IMG/VR virus record: IMGVR_UViG_3300042934_000462
Location: 1 to 35,275 of that record
Origin: a virus
Length of the DNA stretch: 35,275 nucleotides
Reading direction: 5' to 3' (one strand)
Every line of letters begins with the position of its first letter. Position 1 is the stretch's first letter. The notes under the pieces are model-generated. The model had not been told where the DNA came from, made no database searches, and saw nothing but the letters and a program-made list of their open reading frames with translations. The position numbers and the translations under genes are program-made. Below, piece by piece: positions 22,446-29,609 of this stretch.

Positions 22446-23227
22446 AACGGGACGTCGCCGCCCGGCTCGACCCATATGCGCCAGACCCCCCGCTTGCCCG
22501 GAACGCTCTGCGATCCAGTCGGCAAGTAGTGGGGTCTGGCGCATTCGCCATTGTTCCGGGCCTCGCTGCCCGCCTCGCGGGCCTTCGGCGCGTGCGCGGT
22601 GACGAGGGCGTCGGGAGCTTCCGAGGCCGTAGCGGGGCGCTCAGCGACGAGCGCCGATTGCTTCGCCGGCTCGACCCATGCGCCGGATGCCGGCGGGGTG
22701 TTCATGTAGTGCCACAGCGCCGAGGCCATCGCCATCGAGTCCCACGCCGAGCCCATGAGGTCGTGGTTGCAGCGCGAGCAGAGGAGGCCCCGCACCGCGC
22801 CGGTGCGGTGGTCATGGTCGACGGCGAGGCGCTTGGACTTCGGGCGGGCGCGGCAGATAGCGCACCGCCCGCCTTGCTCGGCGAGGAGGCGGTCATACTC
22901 GGCCGCGGTCAGGCCGTAGGTCTTCTCGATCATCGCGCCGTGCGACTTGGCACTCATGCATGCGCGGCACGTCGTCGCACCCTTGCCGAAGTCGGCGAGG
23001 TCTCGGAACGACTGGCAACCGGCGCACCATGCGGTGCCCGCCGGGGCGAGGCGCATGATGGTCGCGGTGCGCTTGCGCCGGTGCTCCTCGGGCACCATGG
23101 CGAGGCGCCGGGCCGCCGCCGCTACTTGGTCGCCGATCGGCTCGTGCCGAAGGGCGCATGTCAGGCAGCGATGGCGGCCCGGCGCCTTGGGGCGTCGGCC
23201 GCACTCCTTACAGGGGGCGGGGGCCAT
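22442..23227 (-). CDS. Recombination endonuclease VII-like HNH nuclease
   Basis: 261 residues from ATG 23227. Three zinc-knuckle pairs are visible: C6/C9 with C21/C24, C68/C71 with C87/C90, and C122/C125 with C150/C153. The last surrounds the endonuclease VII signature CAICRARPKSKRLAVDHDHR and LLCSRCNHDLMG (DHDH at 137-140). The family resolves branched DNA and Holliday junctions, needed before or during packaging. Two additional zinc modules and a Pro/Ala-rich C-terminal tail (after about 185) extend the domain. It overlaps the upstream gene by 20 nt and is the last gene of the leftward arm. Confidence 0.87.
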   Translation of the reverse strand: MAPAPCKECGRRPKAPGRHRCLTCALRHEPIGDQVAAAARRLAMVPEEHRRKRTATIMRLAPAGTAWCAGCQSFRDLADFGKGATTCRACMSAKSHGAMIEKTYGLTAAEYDRLLAEQGGRCAICRARPKSKRLAVDHDHRTGAVRGLLCSRCNHDLMGSAWDSMAMASALWHYMNTPPASGAWVEPAKQSALVAERPATASEAPDALVTAHAPKAREAGSEARNNGECARPHYLPTGSQSVPGKRGVWRIWVEPGGDVPF

Positions 23228-23465
23228 CGGGGTCGGGCTTGTGAGCGCGCACCGAGACCCGCGCGACGAGTTGCGGCTCCTCCTCGAAGAGCGACCGCTC
23301 AACGTTCACAAGGGCGGTCTGCCAGTCGACGGTGAGCTCGTGCTCGCGTGCGTATTCCCGCACCTCGCGGATGCTCGACACGATCGCAACGCCGAGGAGC
23401 TCGCCGTCGGATTCGACGATGCTCTCGACCGGGATAGCGACGAGGCGGCCGAGCTTCTCGATCAT
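23208..23465 (-). CDS. Hypothetical protein
   Basis: 85 residues from ATG 23465 (GTG 23468 is an in-frame alternative that overlaps the previous stop). GGAGG lies 4 nt before the ATG. Alternating strands (GRLVAIPVESIVESDGELLG, QLVARVSVRAH) and a helix (SIREVREYAREH) suggest an alpha/beta domain; no family assigned. Its end overlaps the endonuclease VII gene. Confidence 0.6.
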   Translation of the reverse strand: MIEKLGRLVAIPVESIVESDGELLGVAIVSSIREVREYAREHELTVDWQTALVNVERSLFEEEPQLVARVSVRAHKPDPDGPRPL

Positions 23466-23770
23466 CACTCCTCCACGGGGTCGGGGTCGCCGGGCGCGAC
23501 GAGGTGCGCGGCCTTCGCCTCGATCGTCAGCGCGCCGGGGTACTCGGGGTGCGAGCCGATCGTGACGACCGAGTGGCGCATGATGTCGCCGCCCTTGTCG
23601 ACGAGGTCGTGCAGCGCCGAGTCGACGTGCAGCATGACGAGGTCAATGAGGTCGACGCCCTTCTCTTGGGCCTTGACGATCGCCTCGCCCTCGATCACGA
23701 TGCGCGTGACGGCGGCGACGCCGGCCGCGTTGAGTTGCCGGGCGCGCTTGCGCCGCTCCTCGCGGTTCAC
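23465..23770 (-). CDS. Hypothetical protein
   Basis: 101 residues. A basic N-terminus (NREERRKRARQLNAAG), a hydrophobic helix (VKAQEKGVDLIDLVMLHVDS) and a C-terminal Pro-rich acidic tail. No family recognised. It is coupled to its neighbours by ATGA and TGATG overlaps within the leftward early operon. Confidence 0.6.
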   Translation of the reverse strand: MNREERRKRARQLNAAGVAAVTRIVIEGEAIVKAQEKGVDLIDLVMLHVDSALHDLVDKGGDIMRHSVVTIGSHPEYPGALTIEAKAAHLVAPGDPDPVEE

Positions 23771-24402
23771 TTCTTGCCGCCCTTCGGCTTACGCGCGGCC
23801 TTCTCGCGGGCCTTGAGCGCCGCGAGCGCGTCGTCCGCCTCGGGGTGCTCGTCGCCATCGAAGTCCGCATCGAGGTCGTCGGCCTCCGAGACCGCGGGCG
23901 GCTCAAACGAGGGCGGCTCGCGGTCATCGCTCGGCATGCTCTCGCCGCTCGGCGTGGGCGCCGTCACCGAGGTGATGCGGTCGGCCCAGACTCGGGCGGC
24001 GACGTCGGCACCGTCGATGATGACCTCGGCCCACGCGGCGCCCTGATCGACGCCGACCTCGCCGGTGAGTGTGCCGGCGGTGATACGGTCGCCCTGATCG
24101 ATCGTCACGCGGGCACCCTTGGGCGCACCGAGCACGGCGAAGGATTCAATCGAGGTGCGATCCTCTTGGATGCCCTCGTCGAGCTCGTGGGTGCCGAGGT
24201 TGAGGTCGCCGCGGTGCGCCATCGCGAGGCCGGCCTCAAGGGCGAGCGTGCGCAGCGAGTCGGCGATGTCGATGAGCGCCGCTGTCTGGATCGCGACGAC
24301 GTTGCGGCGGCCTTGCTCGGGGTTGTTCATCCCGTTCGCCGACTTGAGCTCGCGGACGGCCTTCTCGAAGTCGAGGCCGCCATCCTCGTTGTGGATGTCC
24401 AT
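23767..24402 (-). CDS. Hypothetical protein
   Basis: 211 residues, GAAGG upstream. Helical N-terminus (DFEKAVRELKSANGMNNPEQ; AALIDIADSLRTLALEAGLA), a beta-rich centre (ARVTIDQGDRITAGTLTGEV; WAEVIIDGADVAARVWADRI), then a disordered acidic and finally Lys-rich tail. The composite layout with a charged tail resembles phage DNA-metabolism accessory proteins, but no family match can be claimed. It follows a 40-nt hairpin (24434-24473). Confidence 0.6.
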   Translation of the reverse strand: MDIHNEDGGLDFEKAVRELKSANGMNNPEQGRRNVVAIQTAALIDIADSLRTLALEAGLAMAHRGDLNLGTHELDEGIQEDRTSIESFAVLGAPKGARVTIDQGDRITAGTLTGEVGVDQGAAWAEVIIDGADVAARVWADRITSVTAPTPSGESMPSDDREPPSFEPPAVSEADDLDADFDGDEHPEADDALAALKAREKAARKPKGGKK

Positions 24403-24433
24403 GGTGATGCCTTCCTGTCTGTTCGATGGTAGG

Positions 24434-24473
24434 CCGCGAGGGCGACACTCCGGGCTGAGTGCCGCCCTCGCGG
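24434..24473 (-). terminator. Hairpin between leftward genes
   Basis: An 11-bp outer stem (CCGCGAGGGCG / CGCCCTCGCGG) continues after a single mismatch into CACTC/GAGTG, with a 6-nt loop, about 16 pairs in all. It lies between the genes at 24489 and 24402 and may attenuate the distal operon. Confidence 0.65.
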
Positions 24474-24488
24474 GGTCGTGCGGTCGAG

Positions 24489-24974
24489 CTACTTCTTCGA
24501 CTTCTTGGCGGGCTTGGCCGCGCCCTTCTGGGCGAAGGGGTCGACCGTTTCGAGGTAGGCCCGCGCAATGCGCACGTCGTCGTCGTCGGCATCCTCCAGC
24601 ACCCACGCCGGCTTGTCGCTCTTCGACTTGGCGGCGTCCTGCCCGAGGCGGCCGAGGACCTTGCGCTCCCCGACGTACCCGCGAAGGGCGCCCTTGGTCC
24701 AACCGCCGAAGACGTAGACGTTGGTGTGCTCGACGCTCTTCTCGGGCTTCTTCTCGTTCACCTCGACGATGTCGGCGACGATCACCTCGGCGGTGCCGTA
24801 CTTCTTGGTCTCGACCTCGTCCTCGCGAAGGGGGGTGATGATGAAGAGCTTGCCGACGTTCTCGACGTTCTCGAAGTTGAATCCATCGCCGCCCGTTGCG
24901 GGCGCGTCGCTCGGCTTCGCGAAGTCGTCATTGCCCTTGCTCTTCGGCGCCTTGGCGCCCTTATCCTTTGCCAT
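24489..24974 (-). CDS. Hypothetical early protein, possible DNA-binding (OB-like)
   Basis: 161 residues from ATG 24974, with GGAAGG 8 nt upstream (ATG 24989 is less likely). Disordered basic N-terminus, then GKLFIITPLREDEVETKKYG, AEVIVADIVEVNEKKPEKS and KVLGRLGQDAAKSKSDKPAW near the end. This order (strand, DIV strand, VLGRLGQ, PAWVL) recurs in a widespread actinophage protein beside replication genes; a single-stranded-DNA-binding role has been considered likely by position, but I cannot prove it from motifs. The C-terminus is Lys-rich. Confidence 0.6.
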   Translation of the reverse strand: MAKDKGAKAPKSKGNDDFAKPSDAPATGGDGFNFENVENVGKLFIITPLREDEVETKKYGTAEVIVADIVEVNEKKPEKSVEHTNVYVFGGWTKGALRGYVGERKVLGRLGQDAAKSKSDKPAWVLEDADDDDVRIARAYLETVDPFAQKGAAKPAKKSKK

Positions 24975-25047
24975 TGTCTTGCCTTCCATTCGGGGTTTCG
25001 ACGGTAGCGGGTGCCGCCGTCATTTCTCGGTGATGCCGAGGTTGTGA

Positions 25048-25095
25048 GCCCGCCGCCGCCCCGAGGGGTCGTCGCATCACCAAGCGGCGGCGGGC
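25048..25095 (-). terminator. 12-bp GC hairpin between leftward genes
   Basis: GCCCGCCGCCGC (25048-25059) pairs perfectly with GCGGCGGCGGGC (25084-25095), 24-nt loop. It occupies most of the 132-nt gap between genes at 25107 and 24974; nothing else is seen there. Confidence 0.6.
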
Positions 25096-25106
25096 GGCTT
25101 GTGGGG

Positions 25107-25313
25107 TTATTCGTTGAGTCGGTCGAGTGTCTCGATGGCGGCGACGAGGAGAGCGGCAGCGGCCACGAGGCCCCTGCGCGACGGGCCGCCGTCAAGCCGC
25201 GCTTGTGCTTCGTCGATCAAGTGCACGACGCCATGCGCGTCGTCGTGTGTGGCCGTCCATCCCTTCTCGACTTGCCGGACGCGCTCGGTAGCGATGTCTT
25301 CGAGTGCAGCCAT
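25107..25313 (-). CDS. Conserved-type small phage protein (ERxRQ...HDD)
   Basis: 68 residues. The pattern DIATERVRQVEKGWTATHDDAH followed by an Ala-rich helix (LVAAAALLVAAIETLDR), here split over residues 6-66, recurs in many phage proteins of unknown function. It begins 3 nt after the stop of the nuclease gene, so it is co-transcribed with DNA metabolism genes. Confidence 0.7.
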   Translation of the reverse strand: MAALEDIATERVRQVEKGWTATHDDAHGVVHLIDEAQARLDGGPSRRGLVAAAALLVAAIETLDRLNE

Positions 25314-25316
25314 GTC

Positions 25317-26879
25317 TCAGCCCTCCAGCTTCGCGAGGTCGGTCTTGAGGTCGATCGCGCGCTTGCCCTCGTTGCGGAAGGCGCGCACCTCGCCGCTGAG
25401 CGCGTTGCCCTTGCGACCGAGGGTGAGGTCGACGACATGGACCGTCGCCTTGCCGACGCCGACGGGCACGTGCACGAGCACGGCCTTGGTGCGGCTGAGC
25501 TTGAGCGGCTCGCGTGCGCCGGTCTCGGGGTCGTACCCCTCGCCGCGCGAATAGAGCTCAAGTTGCTGGGCAATCTTCCCCGTGCCGAGCTCAACGTTGC
25601 CGGTCTTGATGTCGGCGACCATCTTGGTTGCTCGCTGCATGCCGGGGAGCGTCATGTAGACACCGCGGTCGAGGCGCCCGGCAACCTTGAGGTCGTCGAT
25701 GACGACGACCTTCTCGATGAGCTCGGGGATGATGCGGATGCCGGCGGCCCGGCACGCGGCTTGGTAGCCCTCGACGTCGGCGAGGTCGGCCGGGGTGATC
25801 TTCCCCTCGGTGAGGAGCTCGCCCACGGCGTCGATGCCCTCGCGGTCGGCGAGCTCGCAGAGGGCGTGGATGTCGGTGCCCTTCTGGGCCTTCTCGTGCG
25901 CGCCGCCGAGGTCGAGGAGCTCCTCAGCGAGGGCGTTGGCCGCCTTCTTGAACTCGCTCCATGCGGCGTCGACGATCGTGGCGAGTTGCCCCGGCGCGAG
26001 CTTGCCCTTGCGGTCGGCCTTGCGCGCCTTCGCAATGGCGAGGTCACGCCGATGCAGGAGGTTGTTCATCGTGGCGACGACGACCTCGGCACCGGGGTCG
26101 AGGTTGACGTCGTTGACCGCGACGCCTTCGAGGAGCATGCGAAGCTTCCATTTGGTGAGGTTGGTCTTGTCCTCAAGGGTGTCGATGTAGGTGGTCACGC
26201 GGGTGTAACCGACCTCCTTGCCGTCGGCGGGGCGCTTGACCTTGTACTGCCCGAGGCCGTTGGTGTTGTCCTCGAAGCGCGACGGTGCCTCGCTCGGCTT
26301 GGCGAACTCGTCGATGGCGCGCTCGACCGCGGCCTCCTCGATCGCCTCGCCGCCGTCGCCGGGCACCGGCTCGGCAACGAACTCGCGCCCGCGCTCGGTC
26401 TCGACTTGGGCGATGGCGGCGGCCTTCTTCGCGACGCCGGCCGCCTTCTCGGCGATGGCGTTGAGCGCGTCGAGTGTCGAGGTGACGCCGCCGCGCGGGA
26501 AGGTCTCGGCGGCACGCTCGGCGCGCTTGGCCGCGATGCGGGCCTTGATTTGCTCGTCGGTCTCCTCGGGGCCCGCCTCGGTGGCGGCCTCGGCGGCGGT
26601 CTCGGCCGCCTTGCGGGCGCCGTCGCTGGCGTTGGAATCCGCCATGACGTTGAGCGCCGCGTCGATGACCTTGACCTTGGCGCTCTTGGTCGGCGAGAGC
26701 GCCTCGCGCTCTTCGGCGGTGAGGGGGCGCGGCTCGGCCTTGGCCTTCTTCTTGGCCTTCTTCGCGGCCTTCGCTTCGCGCTTGGCGAGCTCGGCCGCAA
26801 GCTGGCGCTCGCGCTCCTCCAGCGCCTTGCGCTCGGCCTTCGAGAGACCGTGCAACGCGGCATCCTTCTTCTTGCCCAT
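25317..26879 (-). CDS. RecB/Cas4-family PD-(D/E)XK nuclease
   Basis: 520 residues, GAAGGG upstream. The nuclease core lies in the second half: VTTYI (about 228-232), KGTDIHAL with H338, GRLDR (401-405), the catalytic VADIKTG (D423, K425), and QQLELY (438-443). This is the order of the RecB-like PD-(D/E)XK superfamily, which degrades DNA ends and is used in phage recombination. Residues 1-205 are an atypical, highly charged Lys/Ala/Glu extension (coiled coil and disordered) of unknown role. The C-terminal part after about 455 carries more strands (VLVHVPVGVGKATVHVVDLT). Confidence 0.82.
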   Translation of the reverse strand: MGKKKDAALHGLSKAERKALEERERQLAAELAKREAKAAKKAKKKAKAEPRPLTAEEREALSPTKSAKVKVIDAALNVMADSNASDGARKAAETAAEAATEAGPEETDEQIKARIAAKRAERAAETFPRGGVTSTLDALNAIAEKAAGVAKKAAAIAQVETERGREFVAEPVPGDGGEAIEEAAVERAIDEFAKPSEAPSRFEDNTNGLGQYKVKRPADGKEVGYTRVTTYIDTLEDKTNLTKWKLRMLLEGVAVNDVNLDPGAEVVVATMNNLLHRRDLAIAKARKADRKGKLAPGQLATIVDAAWSEFKKAANALAEELLDLGGAHEKAQKGTDIHALCELADREGIDAVGELLTEGKITPADLADVEGYQAACRAAGIRIIPELIEKVVVIDDLKVAGRLDRGVYMTLPGMQRATKMVADIKTGNVELGTGKIAQQLELYSRGEGYDPETGAREPLKLSRTKAVLVHVPVGVGKATVHVVDLTLGRKGNALSGEVRAFRNEGKRAIDLKTDLAKLEG

Positions 26880-26897
26880 GATGTGACCCTTCGGGGG

Positions 26898-27137
26898 TTA
26901 GAGGCGCTCGATGGCGCCGGTGATGAGGCCGACCACGATGAGGACGGCCGCGACGATGATGAAGGGGCCGAACACCCGCGCGACGGCGCGGACTTTCCGC
27001 TCGACCTTGGCGGCGCGCCCGTAGAAGGCGATGCCGGGGTAACGCGCCTCGGCCGCGCACGAGGGGCATCCGCGCCCGTCGTCAGGGTCGGTCTCCAGAC
27101 GCGCGTGCGTGCAGTAGGGGCGGCGGTTCGCGCTCAT
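26898..27137 (-). CDS. Small membrane protein with Cys/His cluster
   Basis: 79 residues from ATG 27137 (GTG 27140 overlaps the previous stop and is an alternative). C9, H11, C24 and C27 (CTH... CPSC) could bind zinc, then a basic linker and one transmembrane helix (56-76, GPFIIVAAVLIVVGLITGAI). No family recognised. Possible inner-membrane protein of the early operon. Confidence 0.6.
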   Translation of the reverse strand: MSANRRPYCTHARLETDPDDGRGCPSCAAEARYPGIAFYGRAAKVERKVRAVARVFGPFIIVAAVLIVVGLITGAIERL

Positions 27138-27280
27138 CACAGCACCCGCCCGGTCTCGCGGTCATAGATGTAGGCGTCGGGGTGCCGCTCAAGGATCGCG
27201 ACGGCGTCGCGGATATCCTCGGCTTCGGCGATGTGCTCGGCGCCTCCGCTGGCGCCGACGGTGCTAATGACGTATCGCAT
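27137..27280 (-). CDS. Small hypothetical protein
   Basis: 47 residues, ATG at 27280 preceded by the start-associated AAGGGAAACCCAGCC. Sequence RYVISTVGASGGAEHIAEAE... reads as strand then helix, ending YIYDRETGRVL; short phage alpha/beta protein of unknown role. It is the first gene after an operator-bearing promoter (27319-27348) and so heads a transcription unit that includes the nuclease. Confidence 0.65.
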   Translation of the reverse strand: MRYVISTVGASGGAEHIAEAEDIRDAVAILERHPDAYIYDRETGRVL

Positions 27281-27295
27281 GGCTGGGTTTCCCTT
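27281..27295 (-). promoter_or_regulatory. Start-associated sequence before ATG 27280
   Basis: On the minus strand AAGGGAAACCCAGCC abuts the ATG. Same CCCAGCC core as at 496, 2807, 29921 and 34776. Confidence 0.65.
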
Positions 27296-27318
27296 CGGGG
27301 GAGTTGTTCGTTGATCTA

Positions 27319-27348
27319 ACCCTAGTGGCTGACCAATGGCAATGTCAA
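27319..27348 (-). promoter_or_regulatory. Leftward promoter with CCATTGG operator
   Basis: TTGACA (27343-27348), 18-bp spacer with CCATTGG (minus strand; 27333-27339), TAGGGT (27319-27324). Transcription would start near 27312, giving a leader of about 32 nt with an RBS. Its -35 overlaps the stop codon of the upstream gene. Confidence 0.78.
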
Positions 27349-27965
27349 GCGTCAGGGCGAGTCTTGGTATGCCAATGATTGATCGCGAGCTTGAGCTTGC
27401 CGTCGAGCGCCATTTGATGCTCGTGCGCGTGGCCGGCCAGCATCGTGGCTTCATCCTTGGCGGCGTCGTAGGTGTTCGGGTGGAAGATCACGAGGTGCGA
27501 GGCGATCGTCGTGACGTCGACCGGCGGCACGTAGTAGCCCTTGCTCACATCGGTCGCCTCGCCGACGAGCTTGGCGCCGAGCACCTCGTCGAGCTTGCGC
27601 TCAACGCGATCGCGCGGGGACTCCCAGACATCGGTGCCCGGCTTCTTCGGGGGCTTGGTCTGGGCGGCGTCACCCTCGTCGATCCAACGTTGCTGTGTCT
27701 TGGTCGGGCGACCGTCGTGCGTAGTGTTCACGTGGGTCGGGCCGCGCTTGACTCGGTCGATGAGGCGGTTGAGGGCGGGGTCGGCCTTCGCCGTGCGCCG
27801 GACCTTGCCCTTGGCCGGCACCTCGCTCGACGCGGTGTGCCGGCCATCGACGACGGTGACCTTGACGACCTTGCCCTTGCGCTTGGCCTTGGTGACCGTC
27901 CATGACTTGCCCTTGAGCTCGACGTTGTCACCCTCGACGACGTCGGCCCACGTGACCTTAGCCAT
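27345..27965 (-). CDS. Hypothetical protein
   Basis: 206 residues from ATG 27965, overlapping the previous stop by 8 nt. The N-terminus (TWADVVEGDNVELKGKSWTV TKAKRKGKVVKVTVVDG, two adjoining pieces) looks like an SH3/KOW-type beta-barrel. The centre is basic and disordered. The C-terminus (VDVTTIASHLVIFHPNTYDA...; HEHQMALDGKLKLAINHWHT) is His-rich. No family recognised. Confidence 0.6.
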   Translation of the reverse strand: MAKVTWADVVEGDNVELKGKSWTVTKAKRKGKVVKVTVVDGRHTASSEVPAKGKVRRTAKADPALNRLIDRVKRGPTHVNTTHDGRPTKTQQRWIDEGDAAQTKPPKKPGTDVWESPRDRVERKLDEVLGAKLVGEATDVSKGYYVPPVDVTTIASHLVIFHPNTYDAAKDEATMLAGHAHEHQMALDGKLKLAINHWHTKTRPDA

Positions 27966-28350
27966 CGAGGTCGTCTTCCTCGCGGGCGGCGAGCACCTCG
28001 GCCAGCATCTGCCGGCGGCCCTCGGCGATGCCGGCGGCCTTGCCCTCGATGTAGCCGCGATGCTGGCCGCGCTCACCCGCCGCGGTTACACGTGCGTCCA
28101 TGAGCTTGCGGAGGCCGACGAGCTCGATGACGTGGTTGCGCGTCCTCTCGATGAGGTACTCGGCGAGGGACTCGATCGCGCGCTGCCCATCGGGCACCAT
28201 GTAGACCGTGTCGAGGGCCGCTTGGGCGTTGAACTTGATCCAGCCGCGCACTCGGATGGTGTCGGTGGCCGCGTGAATCTCGGAGGCGAAGCCGGGGAGC
28301 TCGGCCTTGAGGATGTCGACGAGGCGCTCGGCGGGGGTCTGCTCGCTCAT
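27958..28350 (-). CDS. Hypothetical protein
   Basis: 130 residues, ATGA overlap with the upstream gene. Mostly helical (AERLVDILKAELPGFASEIH; QRAIESLAEYLIERTRNHVI) with an acidic C-terminal tail (AAREEDDLDG). No family recognised. Member of the tightly coupled run 28864-27345. Confidence 0.6.
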   Translation of the reverse strand: MSEQTPAERLVDILKAELPGFASEIHAATDTIRVRGWIKFNAQAALDTVYMVPDGQRAIESLAEYLIERTRNHVIELVGLRKLMDARVTAAGERGQHRGYIEGKAAGIAEGRRQMLAEVLAAREEDDLDG

Positions 28351-28556
28351 CGGATGGCCTTCTCTTCGGAACGGTCGAGCGCCCGCACGCGGATGGCGTT
28401 GGTCACGTCGGGGACGATCGCGAGCGCACGCCCGTCAGGCGTGGCGATTCGGAGTCGCTCGCCCTCGAAGGTGACCGAATAGCGCCGCCCTTCGGGGGTG
28501 GTGAGCTCGACGTAGTTGGCGCCGAAATCGACCTTGATTCTGCTCTCCTCGCTCAT
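28347..28556 (-). CDS. Small beta protein, paralog of next upstream gene
   Basis: 69 residues, ATGA overlaps on both sides. The core (ANYVELTTPEGRRYSVTFEG, ERLRIATPDGRALAIVPD) is a run of short strands. It aligns with residues 43-103 of the adjacent protein (28553-28864): matching GR-Y-V, G-LR-T and terminal ER-like segments, indicating tandem duplication. Function unknown. Confidence 0.65.
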   Translation of the reverse strand: MSEESRIKVDFGANYVELTTPEGRRYSVTFEGERLRIATPDGRALAIVPDVTNAIRVRALDRSEEKAIR

Positions 28557-28864
28557 CGAAGGCGCTCCTCGACGTCGCGCTCGAACGGGGTGAGGTTGAC
28601 GAGCTCAACGAGGTTGTCAGCCTTCGGGTGCACCCATATCGAGCCCTCGGAGGTGCTCACCCGGAGGGCGTTGCCGTCGAGTTGCACGTCGTAGGTGCGC
28701 CCGTTCGGCGCGATGATCTTGAGGTTGAAGTCGCCCGCGGGGGCGATGGTGCGGACGCGGGTCTCAGGCCAACGCCCGTAGCTGTGCACCTCGATCGAGT
28801 CGTACTCCGATCCGGTGCGGAGGCCGAGGACCTTGCCGTCCTCAAGGGGCTTGCGGATGCTCAT
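28553..28864 (-). CDS. Small beta protein, paralog of 28347-28556
   Basis: 103 residues, with CCCCAGCC before ATG 28864. A specific N-terminal part (1-42) precedes the shared strand domain (FNLKIIAPNGRTYDVQLDGN, ALRVSTSEGSIWVHPKADN). The pair may form hetero-oligomers or have diverged to different partners. No family recognised. Confidence 0.65.
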   Translation of the reverse strand: MSIRKPLEDGKVLGLRTGSEYDSIEVHSYGRWPETRVRTIAPAGDFNLKIIAPNGRTYDVQLDGNALRVSTSEGSIWVHPKADNLVELVNLTPFERDVEERLR

Positions 28865-28879
28865 GGCTGGGGCTCTCTC

Positions 28880-29344
28880 TCAGTGCTGGCAGGGGACTTG
28901 GGTGCCATCCGCGAGGACCTCGCAGATGGTGTGCGCCATCGAATCCGTGGCGGGGTCGTACACCGCGCCCTCGGGCACGGTCGGCGCCGGGGCCGGCGCG
29001 GGGTCGGTGCCCTCGTCGCTCGGCTCGTCGTAGCTCTCGACGGGGGCCTCGACCGCGGCGGCCTGCTCGGCCGCGACGCGCTCGGCCTCAGCCTGAGCGG
29101 CGGCAGCCGCGGCAGCTTCGGCGGCGAGGCGGTCGGCCTCAGCCTGAGCGGCGACGACCTCCTGCTCGGCCGCGAGGCCGTTGACGTCGGTCTCGTCGAG
29201 GTCGAGGGTGAGCGCCGGGTCGGCGGTCTGGGTGACGGCGGCCGGCTCGGCGGTCACCGCGGTCGCGAGGGCCGTGCCACCGACCGCGAACGCGGCGACG
29301 ATGGCAATGCCGACGATGCCGCCGGTGATGCGTTCGGTGTTCAT
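28880..29344 (-). CDS. Membrane-anchored or secreted protein with Ala-rich coiled coil
   Basis: 154 residues. An N-terminal hydrophobic segment (about 8-31, GGIVGIAIVAAFAVGGTALA) serves as a signal or anchor. Residues 58-100 form an Ala/Glu coiled coil (QAEADRLAAEAAAAAAAQAE), then a Pro/Ala spacer and a C-terminal tip with two Cys (C141, C152) that may form a disulphide. This predicts an extracytoplasmic protein made early in infection, for example one altering the cell surface; function is unproven. The start overlaps the upstream stop (ATGA). Confidence 0.68.
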   Translation of the reverse strand: MNTERITGGIVGIAIVAAFAVGGTALATAVTAEPAAVTQTADPALTLDLDETDVNGLAAEQEVVAAQAEADRLAAEAAAAAAAQAEAERVAAEQAAAVEAPVESYDEPSDEGTDPAPAPAPTVPEGAVYDPATDSMAHTICEVLADGTQVPCQH

Positions 29345-29439
29345 TTCGTGCCTTCTCTCGTGAGGTCGGGGAGGGGGTACTCGTGGATGATGTGAGCGGT
29401 GCTCGGCTTCGGGTCCGGCTCCTCATCGTATCGGTTCAT
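29341..29439 (-). CDS. Very small hypothetical protein
   Basis: 32 residues (MNRYDEEPDPKPSTAHIIHE...), bounded by ATGA overlaps on both sides: its ATG overlaps the stop of 29436-29573, and its TGA overlaps the ATG of the secreted protein gene. Likely real because of this perfect coupling, although it may serve mainly to pass ribosomes downstream. Confidence 0.55.
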   Translation of the reverse strand: MNRYDEEPDPKPSTAHIIHEYPLPDLTREGTK

Positions 29440-29573
29440 CGCTTCTTCTCCTCGGCGCGACGGTCGAGCTCCTTCTGGGCCGAGAGGTTGCGGAGGTCAC
29501 GCGGGTTGGCGGCCATACGACGGAGGGCGGCATCTGAGTAGTGGCTGATGTGGTGCCATCGAGGATCGTTCAT
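29436..29573 (-). CDS. Small basic hypothetical protein, leaderless
   Basis: 45 residues (MNDPRWHHISHYSDAALRR...KEEKKR-type basic end). The ATG at 29573 lies 6 nt after the -10 of an operator-bearing promoter, so the message is predicted to be leaderless. The pattern of helix with ALRRMAANPRDLRNLSAQKE is common in short actinophage proteins of unknown role. First gene of a leftward unit. Confidence 0.65.
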   Translation of the reverse strand: MNDPRWHHISHYSDAALRRMAANPRDLRNLSAQKELDRRAEEKKR

Positions 29574-29579
29574 GCCTCT

Positions 29580-29609
29580 AACCTAGTGGCCGACCAATGG
29601 CTTTGTCAA
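29580..29609 (-). promoter_or_regulatory. Leftward promoter with CCATTGG operator for gene at 29573
   Basis: TTGACA (29604-29609), 18-bp spacer with CCATTGG (29594-29600 on the opposite strand), TAGGTT (29580-29585). Start of transcription coincides with ATG 29573. Nearly the same spacer sequence as the 27319-27348 promoter. Confidence 0.8.

Noticed and set aside
25011-27167. 718-codon plus-strand open frame opposite the nuclease
   Set aside because: Low-complexity Leu/Gly/Asp composition and no RBS; the minus strand carries clear PD-(D/E)XK motifs.
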